From Chitinophagaceae bacterium (GTDB taxonomy: Bacteria > Bacteroidota > Bacteroidia > Chitinophagales > Chitinophagaceae), in assembly GCA_021151685.1 (NCBI GenBank), contig JAGKWS010000040.1, positions 1-32,261 on the forward strand: 32,261 nucleotides of DNA. The letters are read 5' to 3'. A program made the position numbers and the translations under genes. The notes under the pieces are model-generated. The model was not told where the DNA came from and did not search any database. It was given only the letters and a program-made list of their open reading frames with translations. Shown piece after piece: positions 24,378 through 32,242 of the stretch; position 1 is the stretch's first letter; every line of letters starts with the position of its first letter.

Positions 24378-25673
24378 TTACAGTTTTGTAAAAGTGCCAT
24401 TGTGCCATGTACCCAGGGGCAGGTAGGTATGTCCTTTGCCTACCACTACTATCGGCAATAGATGTCCACCGCTCAGTGCGGCCAGTTTATACACATCGCA
24501 GCCCGTATTCAGGTGCATACACATGCCGTTGGCATCTTGTAGCCACCATTGCCCATTGGCTGGTACAGGTAGCAGGCCATTAACTACTGCCGGCATTTCG
24601 GTAACAAACGGCGACTTGCTGATGATTGCCGTCTGTGCCTGTACAACTGCATTCCAGTTGGCATAGCCATCTGGTGCTACGGCAGGTTGCGTAGCGGTTT
24701 GTTGTTTTATAAGCGCACGGTAGTTGAGGTCTGCGTTATAGTATACCAATTCGGCATCAATACTGGTGCCGGTCATTAGTGGGGCTTCACGCACCTGTTG
24801 TGGCACATAAAAGTTCAGCAGTAGTGCATATTTGTTGCTTTGTTGGCCCAGCAGCCAGTATTTTTCGGTAGTCAGGTTATCTTCTTCTTCCAACTGATGT
24901 CCCAGCACTGTCCATCTGTCTGCTATGCCTGTGCCTGCCAGCACCTGTTCCTTGCTTTGTGGCAGTCCGGCCAGTGTCAGTATTTCACGGGCCATGGCCT
25001 CCTCTTGTTGTTCCATTTGCTGAAAGGCCGTAGCCAGTAGAAACAGGTGCGCCAGCTTATCCAGATAGGTTGTTTGCCAGTTGTCGGCAAAGTAGTTTAT
25101 CTGCCCCATTTCCCGCAGTAACCCTGCAAGGCCGGGTGCCTGTGCATCTATCATGCGGCGTGCTATGGTGGCAGTATGGCCGGCACCTTTTTCGGGCAAA
25201 TTCATGATGCCTTCTCTCACTATGTCTTTTATCCATAGCAACAGTTCGGCAACACCATCCTGCATATTGGCCAGCCGTGCCTGTCTGCGGCGTTGTTGTG
25301 CGGCCTCGTCAGGTTGTTTTTTCGTTGGTTCTGTTTTGGTTTCCGCCTTTTCGCTGCGTTTGCTCAGCCATTCCGTTACCCAATTGGGGCGTTGCCCGTT
25401 AGGGAATCCTCCCGTTTTTTTATGCAGTAGCATCAACCCTAACCCATGCTTGCAGGGAAACTTTCTGCTGGGGCAAGAGCATTTGAAGGCCAGTTGCCGC
25501 AAATCTATCTGGGTTTGGTAGGGTTTACTGCCACTACCCTGGCATTCGCCCCATAAGGCTTCCTCATCGGCACCGGTATTGGCCCACGGGGCAGTTTTGG
25601 CCAATGCCGTACCTGCTTTTGCCGACGATGAATCTGGAGCAAGTGCCAGTATCTGATCTTCGGTGTAGTTCAT
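24378..25673 (-). CDS. SWIM zinc-finger protein (YehQ-like), first gene of the AAA/VWA cluster
   Basis: 431 residues from ATG 25673. The SWIM motif CxCx6CxH is intact: C65, C67, C74 and H76 in FKCSCPSRKFPCKHGLGL. A Lys/Glu/Thr-rich linker (about 100-125) follows, then a long helical region. SWIM fingers bind DNA or protein. The start is chosen because MNYTEDQILALAPD fits the family N-terminus; 60 further in-frame codons to 25853 resemble nothing. Probably the first gene of the operon, with only a weak promoter visible upstream (see the intergenic entry). Confidence 0.85.
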   Translation of the reverse strand: MNYTEDQILALAPDSSSAKAGTALAKTAPWANTGADEEALWGECQGSGSKPYQTQIDLRQLAFKCSCPSRKFPCKHGLGLMLLHKKTGGFPNGQRPNWVTEWLSKRSEKAETKTEPTKKQPDEAAQQRRRQARLANMQDGVAELLLWIKDIVREGIMNLPEKGAGHTATIARRMIDAQAPGLAGLLREMGQINYFADNWQTTYLDKLAHLFLLATAFQQMEQQEEAMAREILTLAGLPQSKEQVLAGTGIADRWTVLGHQLEEEDNLTTEKYWLLGQQSNKYALLLNFYVPQQVREAPLMTGTSIDAELVYYNADLNYRALIKQQTATQPAVAPDGYANWNAVVQAQTAIISKSPFVTEMPAVVNGLLPVPANGQWWLQDANGMCMHLNTGCDVYKLAALSGGHLLPIVVVGKGHTYLPLGTWHNGTFTKL

Positions 25674-26010
25674 ATGAAAACTGTTTCTAACAAAAAGAGG
25701 TTGGGGGATAATATATATGCTTTCTTGTTCCCTACGGTAGTATGCGGATACATATTTTCCGGCAGGTGCCTTTGGCGTAAAGGTATGGGTATAACAAGCG
25801 TATTCTTCATTGTAACAGCGTGTAGGGCGGGCAATGTACCTTACACCATACAAGATAGATAGCCTGTAGCAAAAGTGCGCCTTAGAGCGTCAAATTTGTG
25901 GAAAACTATTTTGCTTTGTGCAGGTTTTGTTAGAAAACTGGCAGACATGCGATGGAAACAGCCCCTCGTTTTGTTACATTTACACCATCACCCAAATAAC
26001 ATTACCCATA
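25674..26010. other. Intergenic region between the SWIM gene and the lipoprotein gene
   Basis: 337 nt with no supported gene. On the minus strand the best -7-like sequence is TCTTTTTG, one mismatch from consensus and about 25 nt upstream of ATG 25673. On the plus strand TACATTTA (25975-25982), also one mismatch, lies 28 nt before GTG 26011. A CAAATTTG palindrome occurs around 25891-25898. Both flanking units must start within this region. Confidence 0.4.
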
Positions 26011-26499
26011 GTGAGCAGATTTGTTGTTTTATCGTTGCTGGCCGTTACTACCTTGCTGGGCACTGGTTGTTGTCGCGAGGAAGCCTGTATAGAAGTGACT
26101 GGTATACCCGTTACCTTTTATGGGTACCGCAAGGCCGACCTTGATACCGTGGAAATAACGGGCTATGCAAAGGGTACCGGTTTCAAAAAGGCAACCACAG
26201 ATACATCGATACAAACCACACAAAACGCTTACAATAACGACACAGTATTTATGCTGAAGCTGAGCAGCAATATCTCAACAGGTGGGGGCTCGCTGCCGGG
26301 TAGTGCCCTGTCCGATGATTATGAGTGGCGTATTTACATTCCGGCACTAAAGCAGTCTATATTCATAGGCAATTACGAATACCTGTCGTACACCTGCAAT
26401 GGCTGCGGCGCAGGTAATGGACGTCGTGTAGAATCGCTGAGCGCATGTAGTGTGAACGGTGCCGTAGTAAAGGCCGATGCAGTAATGATTTACAAGTAA
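26011..26499 (+). CDS. Small lipoprotein of unknown function, GTG start
   Basis: 162 residues if started at GTG 26011. The signal MSRFVVLSLLAVTTLLGTGC carries the lipobox LGTGC, giving lipidation at Cys20 with a second Cys after it. The mature part is about 140 residues, beta-rich, with Cys residues in CREEAC and CNGCGAGNG that may form disulfides. An ORF from GTG 25918 would add 31 residues before the signal peptide and is unlikely. I do not recognise the domain. It ends 4 nt before the stop of the convergent HEAT-repeat gene with no terminator between. Confidence 0.65.
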   Translation: MSRFVVLSLLAVTTLLGTGCCREEACIEVTGIPVTFYGYRKADLDTVEITGYAKGTGFKKATTDTSIQTTQNAYNNDTVFMLKLSSNISTGGGSLPGSALSDDYEWRIYIPALKQSIFIGNYEYLSYTCNGCGAGNGRRVESLSACSVNGAVVKADAVMIYK

Positions 26500-26503
26500 T
26501 TTG

Positions 26504-27031
26504 TCAGGCAGGTTTGTAGCCAATTTTTTTGAAGGCCGCCGCATATATCTTGCCGATGCTGCCTTTTTCTTCCTGTGCCATAATGTTGGCCAACGACGGG
26601 CAAAGTTCCTTGTTCATGCTGGTATTCAGTTTCACTATCTCCCCCAATGCCCATGCGGCACTCCAGCGCACCACTGTGCCCTCGTGGCTGGTGTTGGGCA
26701 ACAAGGCAGCTACTGCATCGGCTACAAGGTGTGGGTAGGTGGCTATGGTGTTACCCGTTACCTTGGCCGACTCCCACTTTACCCGTGGCTCCTTCTGCCC
26801 CATACAAGACAGTACCCAGCGTAGCACCTCTTCAGTTATGGCAAGCCCCTGTCGGGTGCCAAATTCCAGACTTTCAATGCAAGTGGCCCGCACGGGTGGT
26901 TTGGCAGCAGTAGCAAATTCCACAAGTGCTGCCACCGGTATTTCACCGTTCAGCACCATGTTGCAAAGTGCCTCGGTACGTTCTTTGGGTTTCAGTGTTT
27001 TATTGGCAAACAATTCTTGTAGCGGCCCCAT
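26504..27031 (-). CDS. HEAT-repeat protein
   Basis: 175 residues, no signal peptide. It consists of paired amphipathic helices of HEAT/ARM type, for example PVRATCIESLEFG, EPRVKWESAKVTGN and GTVVRWSAAWALGEIVK. HEAT arrays are protein-interaction scaffolds; the partner is unknown. It is divergent from the ABC-F gene, with both promoters in the 166-nt gap. The exact TAACTTTG box at 27049-27056 supports ATG 27031 as the start. Confidence 0.75.
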   Translation of the reverse strand: MGPLQELFANKTLKPKERTEALCNMVLNGEIPVAALVEFATAAKPPVRATCIESLEFGTRQGLAITEEVLRWVLSCMGQKEPRVKWESAKVTGNTIATYPHLVADAVAALLPNTSHEGTVVRWSAAWALGEIVKLNTSMNKELCPSLANIMAQEEKGSIGKIYAAAFKKIGYKPA

Positions 27032-27048
27032 TTGTCAGAATTCTGTTA

Positions 27049-27056
27049 CAAAGTTA
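27049..27056 (-). promoter_or_regulatory. -7 element of the HEAT-repeat gene
   Basis: Minus strand TAACTTTG (27056-27049) is an exact TAnnTTTG match, 17 nt before ATG 27031. Confidence 0.5.
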
Positions 27057-27091
27057 ATGCCCGGTTTTAAAGGCAGTAGCATATCTTAATT

Positions 27092-27111
27092 ATTTCAAAA
27101 TACTGTGAAAT
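27092..27111. repeat. Inverted repeat between divergent promoters
   Basis: ATTTCA (27092-27097) and TGAAAT (27106-27111) are perfect arms with an 8-nt spacer, between the HEAT-gene and ABC-F -7 boxes. Possible operator; short enough to be chance. Confidence 0.25.
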
Positions 27112-27128
27112 GTTCACGCTCTTCAGCG

Positions 27129-27136
27129 TACCTTTG
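27129..27136 (+). promoter_or_regulatory. -7 element of the ABC-F gene
   Basis: TACCTTTG is an exact TAnnTTTG match, 61 nt before ATG 27198. The leader of about 55 nt contains an 8-codon ORF (27147-27173). Confidence 0.55.
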
Positions 27137-27197
27137 CACCTCTAAAATGAGGTTGAATTATTATTGTGTTTAATATTCTGCCGGTTTTGTCAATAAA

Positions 27198-28826
27198 ATG
27201 ATATCAGTAAATAATTTATCGCTGCGCTACGGTAAGCGCGTCTTGTTCGAAGATGTAAACCTCCGTTTCACCGAGGGTAACTGTTATGGCATTATAGGTG
27301 CCAACGGAGCCGGAAAGTCTACATTCATGAAAATACTTTCCGGCGAGATAGACCCTACCACCGGCAAGGTAGAAATATCGAAAGGCATGCGTATGAGCGT
27401 GCTGAAACAGAATCACTACGAGTTTGACGAAGTACCGGTGCTGGAAACCGTTATTCGTGGCAACAGTGTGTTGTACAATGTAATGAAGGCCAAGGATGCC
27501 ATCTATGCCAAAGAAGACTTTACTGAAGAAGATGGTATAAAAGCCGGAGACCTGGAAGCGCAGTTTGCCGAAATGGACGGCTGGAATGCCGAAAATGATG
27601 CTGCTACCTTGCTGAGCAACGTAGGCATTAAAGAGGAGCACCACCACAAGTTGTTGAAGGAGTTGGATGGTAACCAGAAGGTGCGTGTGCTTTTGGCACA
27701 GGCATTGTTTGGCCATCCCGACATTATGTTGTTGGACGAACCTACCAACGACCTTGATCTGGAAACAATTAACTGGCTGGAAGATTTTCTGGCCGACTAT
27801 GACAAGATAGTACTGGTAGTATCGCACGACCGTCACTTCCTCGACAAAGTGTGTACCCACATTGCCGACATTGACTTTGGTAAAATCAATATATTCACTG
27901 GTAACTATTCGTTCTGGTACGAGTCGAGCCAGTTGTTGCTGAAACAACGCAGCGACCAAAACAAGAAGGCCGAAGATAAGATTGCCGAACTGAAGGAGTT
28001 CATTGCGCGCTTCTCGGCCAATGCATCGAAGTCTAAGCAGGCAACCAGCCGTAAGAAAGCTTTGGATAAAATAAAGCTGGACGAAATGCGTCCATCCAAC
28101 AGAAAGTATCCCGCTATCCTGTTCAACAATCAGGTGCGCGAAGCAGGCGACCAGATACTGGAAGTAAAAGACCTTACCAAAACGCTGAATGGCGAACTGT
28201 TGTTCAAAAACATCAGTTTCGATTTGAAGCGTGGTCAAAAAATAGCCGTTCTCTCGTCCAACTCATTGGCAACGTCAGCGTTCTATGAAATACTGGCTGG
28301 CGAAGACAAAGATTTTGGAGGCACATTCCGCTGGGGTATAACTACTACCACTACCTACCTGCCCAACGACAATACCAAATACTTCAAAGACAACGATGAC
28401 AATCTGATAGACTGGTTGCGCCAGTACTCTGAGGAAAAAGATGAAACCTTCATCCGTGGCTTCCTTGGTCGTATGTTGTTCTCTGGCGAGGAGACTTTGA
28501 AAAAGTCGAGCGTACTGAGCGGGGGTGAAAAAATGCGTTGTATGATGAGCCGCATGATGATGCTGAAGGGTAATGTGCTGATGCTGGACGAACCGACCAA
28601 CCACCTTGATCTGGAAAGTATCACAGCCCTGAACAATGGTATGAAAGACTTTAAGGGTACCATCCTCTTTACCACGCGCGACCATGAGCTGGCCAATACC
28701 GTTGCCGACCGCGTGCTGGAACTGACACCCGGAGGCCTCATAGACCGCGAAATGACATTTGATGAGTATGTAACCAACGACCGTGTAAAGGCATTGAAGG
28801 CAGAGATGTACGCTGTAAAGGCGTAA
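27198..28826 (+). CDS. ABC-F family ATPase (YbiT-like) with one degenerate ATP site
   Basis: 542 residues, two nucleotide-binding domains and no membrane segments. ABC-F proteins bind the ribosomal E site and modulate translation. NBD1: intact Walker A GANGAGKS (34-41), signature LDGNQ (156-160) instead of LSGGQ, Walker B IMLLDEP (176-182), H-loop SHDRH. The charged linker (about 245-300) is the P-site tRNA-interaction motif. NBD2: the Walker A position reads SSNSLATS (353-360) with Thr for the catalytic Lys; signature LSGGE (440-444) and Walker B VLMLDEP (460-466) are intact; the H-loop reads TTRDHE with Arg for His. One composite ATP site is therefore complete and the other degenerate. It is followed by a strong bidirectional terminator. 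Confidence 0.93.
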   Translation: MISVNNLSLRYGKRVLFEDVNLRFTEGNCYGIIGANGAGKSTFMKILSGEIDPTTGKVEISKGMRMSVLKQNHYEFDEVPVLETVIRGNSVLYNVMKAKDAIYAKEDFTEEDGIKAGDLEAQFAEMDGWNAENDAATLLSNVGIKEEHHHKLLKELDGNQKVRVLLAQALFGHPDIMLLDEPTNDLDLETINWLEDFLADYDKIVLVVSHDRHFLDKVCTHIADIDFGKINIFTGNYSFWYESSQLLLKQRSDQNKKAEDKIAELKEFIARFSANASKSKQATSRKKALDKIKLDEMRPSNRKYPAILFNNQVREAGDQILEVKDLTKTLNGELLFKNISFDLKRGQKIAVLSSNSLATSAFYEILAGEDKDFGGTFRWGITTTTTYLPNDNTKYFKDNDDNLIDWLRQYSEEKDETFIRGFLGRMLFSGEETLKKSSVLSGGEKMRCMMSRMMMLKGNVLMLDEPTNHLDLESITALNNGMKDFKGTILFTTRDHELANTVADRVLELTPGGLIDREMTFDEYVTNDRVKALKAEMYAVKA

Positions 28827-28859
28827 ACCACACTATAATACAACCCGGTTTATGGGTAC

Positions 28860-28902
28860 ATAAAAGCGAACAGGCATCGGAATGGTGCCTGTTCGCTTTT
28901 AT
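28860..28902. terminator. Strong bidirectional terminator
   Basis: A 17-bp perfect stem: ATAAAAGCGAACAGGCA (28860-28876) pairs with its exact complement (28886-28902) across a 9-nt loop. A-tract and T-tract flanks make it work in both directions, serving the ABC-F gene and the convergent MocR gene. Confidence 0.92.
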
Positions 28903-28923
28903 AATAATATACTGTATCGGTAA

Positions 28924-30348
28924 CTACCCGCTTGCCAGCTTACCCAATAGTTTCAGTGCTTTGTCTACCTCTGTCGTCCATGGCATGCCATAACTCAGCC
29001 GCAGGCAGTTTTGATACCGGTCGTGTAGCGAGAACATGGTGCCCGGGGCAAAACTTATTTTGTGCTGCATGGCCTCGCGAAACAGTAGATAGGTGTCTGT
29101 TTGTTTATCCAGCTCCAGCCAAAGAATAAAACCGCCCCGTGGGTCCGACATCTTTACCCCCTGTGGGAAATAGGCTCCAATAGCCTCGCGGAATCTCAGA
29201 CTATTGGCGTGCAGCGTTTGCCTTAGCTGCCGCAGATGATGCTCGTAGCGGCCGGTGGCCAGAAAGCCAGCCACCGCTTCCTGCTGGGCAGTAGCTGTGG
29301 TAATGCTGTGGTAGAGTTTCAGTTGTTTTACTTTTTTCAGATACTTGCCCGGTGCCACCCATCCTACTCGGTAGCCTGGGGCCAATGTTTTGGATACCGA
29401 GCTGCACCACAACACATTCCCCTCCTCATCAAAACTTTTGCAGGGCCGTGGTCTTGTTTTGCCAAAATACACATCGCCATACAGGTCGTCTTCTATAAGT
29501 GGTATGCCGTGTTGAGACAGTAACCGCACCAGTGCTTCTTTTTGCGCATCGGGCATACAGTAGCCGGTAGGGTTGCTGAAGTTGGTTACAAAGAAACATG
29601 CCTTTATATCGTGCCGGGTAAGGGCACGTTTCACATCGTCCGGGTCTACACCGGTGTCGGGGTCGGTGGGTAGTTCCAGTACATTCAGCCCCAAACTGCG
29701 GGCAAAACGTAATGTTCCAAAGTATACAGGACTCTCTACCGCTATAGTATCGCCCGGCTTGGTAATGGCCATCAGGCAATAGGCTATGGCGTTCATACAG
29801 CCAGCTGTTGTTACCAGATCGTCGCCCTGTAGTTGGCCGCCCCATTCCAGAGAACGGCGTGCTACATGCCGGCGCAGCAGGCTGTTGCCCTGCACCTGCT
29901 CGTACTGGGTGCCATTGGCGGGTAGCGAGCGCAGCGCATTCATCATGGCCTTGTTCAGCGGGGCCAATGGCAGCAACGATGGTGCGGGTATCGATAACGA
30001 GAACTGCATCACATCTTGCTGAGAGAAGTCGTCGTACACCTCGCCTATGATTGTTTCTACATCCTTGGTGGTAATCTCTGGTTCCGGCGCGCTCTTGGTT
30101 ACCTTAGCCGGGAACCTGAGCGGGTTGTAACGTACATAATAACCCGATTGTGGTCGGGAGTCTATGAGTCCCTTCCCCTCCAGATGGTAGTACGCTTGCA
30201 GTACCGTACTAACACTTATGCTGTGCTGCTTGCTAAGCATCCGTACCGACGGCAGTTTTTCTCCGGGTTTCAGCACCTGTTGTATTATTTGTTGTTCCAG
30301 CCCATCAGATATGGTAAGGTATTTATGAGATTGATCGTTTTTTGGCAT
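28924..30348 (-). CDS. MocR-type GntR/aminotransferase transcriptional regulator
   Basis: 474 residues. The winged-helix GntR domain occupies residues 1-75 (ISDGLEQQIIQ, PGEKLPSVRMLSKQHSIS, VSTVLQAYYHLEGKGLI). A fold-type I aminotransferase-like domain follows: NFSNPTG (256-262), IEDDLYGDVYF (285-295), and the PLP-binding Lys320 in SSVSKTLAPGYRVGW. MocR regulators use PLP or an external ligand to control vitamin B6, GABA or amino-acid genes. The target is unknown: the divergent neighbour encodes a T9SS-secreted protein, not a B6 enzyme. Start ATG 30348 is chosen because the HTH begins directly after it and an exact -7 box precedes it; the ORF could extend to 30489. Confidence 0.92.
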   Translation of the reverse strand: MPKNDQSHKYLTISDGLEQQIIQQVLKPGEKLPSVRMLSKQHSISVSTVLQAYYHLEGKGLIDSRPQSGYYVRYNPLRFPAKVTKSAPEPEITTKDVETIIGEVYDDFSQQDVMQFSLSIPAPSLLPLAPLNKAMMNALRSLPANGTQYEQVQGNSLLRRHVARRSLEWGGQLQGDDLVTTAGCMNAIAYCLMAITKPGDTIAVESPVYFGTLRFARSLGLNVLELPTDPDTGVDPDDVKRALTRHDIKACFFVTNFSNPTGYCMPDAQKEALVRLLSQHGIPLIEDDLYGDVYFGKTRPRPCKSFDEEGNVLWCSSVSKTLAPGYRVGWVAPGKYLKKVKQLKLYHSITTATAQQEAVAGFLATGRYEHHLRQLRQTLHANSLRFREAIGAYFPQGVKMSDPRGGFILWLELDKQTDTYLLFREAMQHKISFAPGTMFSLHDRYQNCLRLSYGMPWTTEVDKALKLLGKLASG

Positions 30349-30366
30349 AGCAATAACTGTATTGGT

Positions 30367-30374
30367 CAAAAATA
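30367..30374 (-). promoter_or_regulatory. -7 element of the MocR gene
   Basis: Minus strand TATTTTTG (30374-30367) is an exact TAnnTTTG match, 18 nt before ATG 30348. Confidence 0.5.
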
Positions 30375-30454
30375 ATGAAATACCAACTGTTATAGCATGG
30401 CATGTTGTTGCTATAGCGGCAATGAATGGCAACATATCCAATAGTTGTATGTTG

Positions 30455-30490
30455 GTACATGTACTGTAGCAGGCACATAGGGTGTACATG
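30455..30490. repeat. GTACATG direct repeats between MocR and the T9SS gene
   Basis: GTACATG occurs at 30455-30461 and 30484-30490, 29 bp apart, close to three helical turns. The first copy is part of a 10-bp palindrome GTACATGTAC (30455-30464). Possible regulator sites. Confidence 0.3.
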
Positions 30491-30574
30491 CGGCAGATGT
30501 TGACTTTTGTTGCTGTAGACAGTGTTTGGTAGTCCTCATTTTTTTAACAAAGTATGATTTCCTTTTTTGCAGTT

Positions 30575-30609
30575 TTTGACACGTTGAACCGAAAAATGCC
30601 TTAACTTTA
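30575..30609 (+). promoter_or_regulatory. Promoter of the T9SS-sorted protein gene
   Basis: TTTG (30575-30578), 23 nt, then TAACTTTA (30602-30609), one mismatch from consensus. The leader to ATG 30646 is very A/T-rich, a feature of highly translated Bacteroidota genes. Confidence 0.55.
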
Positions 30610-30645
30610 CCCGTGTAAACTTTTAATAAAAATTTAAACGGAAAA

Positions 30646-32079
30646 ATGAAAAAGCTACTTCTACTTGCTGCCTCTGGCTCTATCGCGCTTTCGACGGTTG
30701 CTCAGGAAAGAACAATGAACATGGTAAGGGAAACTCTTCCTGCCGGTGTTGATTTGTCTCACCATGGCGAGACGATTAAAAAAAGAATGATGCGTAACAA
30801 TGGCGTTGCCAACAAAGGTACTGCTGCAACTACGCGTTGGTACAATTATGCAGGCTATTTTGATGCGCACGAAACTGCTATGTCCAGCAGTGTTGCGTAT
30901 GCAGCACCTTACATGTGGGGTTCTAACAATGCACTGATGGCCTACGGCGATGGTGCTGGTGGTACTGAATATGATACCGTAAACTTCATTTCGGTAGGTG
31001 CCATTACAGACCCTGCCTATGGCGTTACTAATAACGGTTTCAACAGCTACGATATGTATCCGGGTGAGTTGAAAATAACTGCAACCAATGCATTCACTAT
31101 CGACTCAATTGCCTTCACTGGTTTGTATCAGGTAAACCCTGCCAAGTCTGGTGCTACTGCCGGCCATGTAGATACACTTCGTGTAACATTGGTATCTGGT
31201 AATGGTTCTGCTTCTGCCAACGTGCGTCAGGGTACTACTACCGTTGCTTCTGGCGATCTGCTCACAAGCTACGGTGCTGCTGTAGGTTCTTCATTCAGGT
31301 ATCAGTACATGCTGTATAACACTACAGCCAAGAAAGCTGCTGGTTCTCCTAACTTTACTTACGATATCCTGCTCGATAACAGAACCAGCCCCACTTCATG
31401 GGCTGCCGATACTTCAAACGGTTTGTACGTTGGTGTTGTACCCGTATCTCCCGGCTTCAATGTTCCGGCAGGCAACATGGTAGGTATTTCTGTTACCTTC
31501 CTCAGTGGCGATCCTGCATTTGTACCTAACGATACAGTATTTATTGGTGGTACTGGCCCTTCTTTGGTGAAGTACAACATGTTCCGCCCTATAGTTGCTT
31601 TCAAAGGAACTTCTACTACTCCAGCTTGGTTGACTTACAACGTAGATGACCGCAATACTGGTGCTTATGCCAGTGATCCTGCAGATGGTATATATGTTCC
31701 ACATTGGTTCTGGAGTGCAGGTTCTAGTGCTGCTACCAGCCAATATCCTGATATCTCTTTCCGTGTATCATCTTGCCCTACATGTGGTGTAGTTGACGAT
31801 GGCGTAGGTGTAGCCAATGTGTCTAACATTCGTAAGATTGGTGCATTCCCTAACCCAACATCTGGTGTGGTTAGTATCGGTTACATTCTGAACAATGCTT
31901 CAGAAGCTACCGTTACTATTATCAACATGCTGGGTCAGGTAGTTGCTACAAAAAACATGGCTTCAACTAACGAAGGCGTAGCAGTATTCAATACAAACAA
32001 TTGGGCCGATGGTCTGTACACATACACTGTGTCTGCCAATGGCGAGCGTACTACAGGTCGCATTAGTGTAGCTCACTAA
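30646..32079 (+). CDS. Secreted protein with T9SS type A sorting domain
   Basis: 477 residues. The signal peptide is MKKLLLLAASGSIALSTVAQ. A large beta-rich region follows (about 60-385: NYAGYFDAHETAMSS, ELKITATNAFTIDSIAFTG, HVDTLRVTLVSGNGS). The C-terminal sorting domain (about 400-477) has FPNPTSGVVSIGY, INMLGQVVATKNM and GLYTYTVSANGERTTGRISV, the standard Por-secretion pattern. It is likely secreted across the outer membrane and attached to the surface; no enzymatic motif was seen. Its codon use is skewed toward T-ending and preferred codons compared with neighbours, and the A-rich leader and strong terminator also suggest high expression. Confidence 0.88.
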   Translation: MKKLLLLAASGSIALSTVAQERTMNMVRETLPAGVDLSHHGETIKKRMMRNNGVANKGTAATTRWYNYAGYFDAHETAMSSSVAYAAPYMWGSNNALMAYGDGAGGTEYDTVNFISVGAITDPAYGVTNNGFNSYDMYPGELKITATNAFTIDSIAFTGLYQVNPAKSGATAGHVDTLRVTLVSGNGSASANVRQGTTTVASGDLLTSYGAAVGSSFRYQYMLYNTTAKKAAGSPNFTYDILLDNRTSPTSWAADTSNGLYVGVVPVSPGFNVPAGNMVGISVTFLSGDPAFVPNDTVFIGGTGPSLVKYNMFRPIVAFKGTSTTPAWLTYNVDDRNTGAYASDPADGIYVPHWFWSAGSSAATSQYPDISFRVSSCPTCGVVDDGVGVANVSNIRKIGAFPNPTSGVVSIGYILNNASEATVTIINMLGQVVATKNMASTNEGVAVFNTNNWADGLYTYTVSANGERTTGRISVAH

Positions 32080-32103
32080 TCCGAATTGAGCATAGTAACA
32101 TAT

Positions 32104-32136
32104 AAAAGCGGGATGGCACAATGCCATCCCGCTTTT
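32104..32136. terminator. Strong terminator after the T9SS-sorted protein
   Basis: A 15-bp perfect stem: AAAAGCGGGATGGCA (32104-32118) pairs with TGCCATCCCGCTTTT (32122-32136), with a 3-nt loop and a TTTT tail. Confidence 0.92.
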
Positions 32137-32212
32137 GCATGTAATATGTAAGCACCAGCCACACCAATTTTCCAGGAGTATCCAGCAAAAAGGGTGATTT
32201 TGAAAAACTAAG

Positions 32213-32242
32213 TTTGTTTTTAGCTGCTACTGGCTATTTTTG
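32213..32242 (+). promoter_or_regulatory. Consensus promoter pointing out of the window
   Basis: TTTG (32213-32216), 18 nt, then TATTTTTG (32235-32242): the best full match to the Bacteroidota promoter in the window. A plus-strand gene probably starts just past 32261. Confidence 0.6.

Noticed and set aside
18397..25673. Calling the AAA/VWA cluster a known antiphage defence system
   Set aside because: No nuclease, protease, NADase, toxin or phage-sensing domain could be recognised; the set resembles the widely distributed yeh-type neighbourhood rather than a named defence system.
25674..25853. 60-codon N-terminal extension of the SWIM protein
   Set aside because: No resemblance to the family and it contains most of the likely promoter region.
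30349..30489. 47-codon N-terminal extension of the MocR regulator
   Set aside because: The HTH starts right after the internal Met and an exact -7 box lies within the extension.
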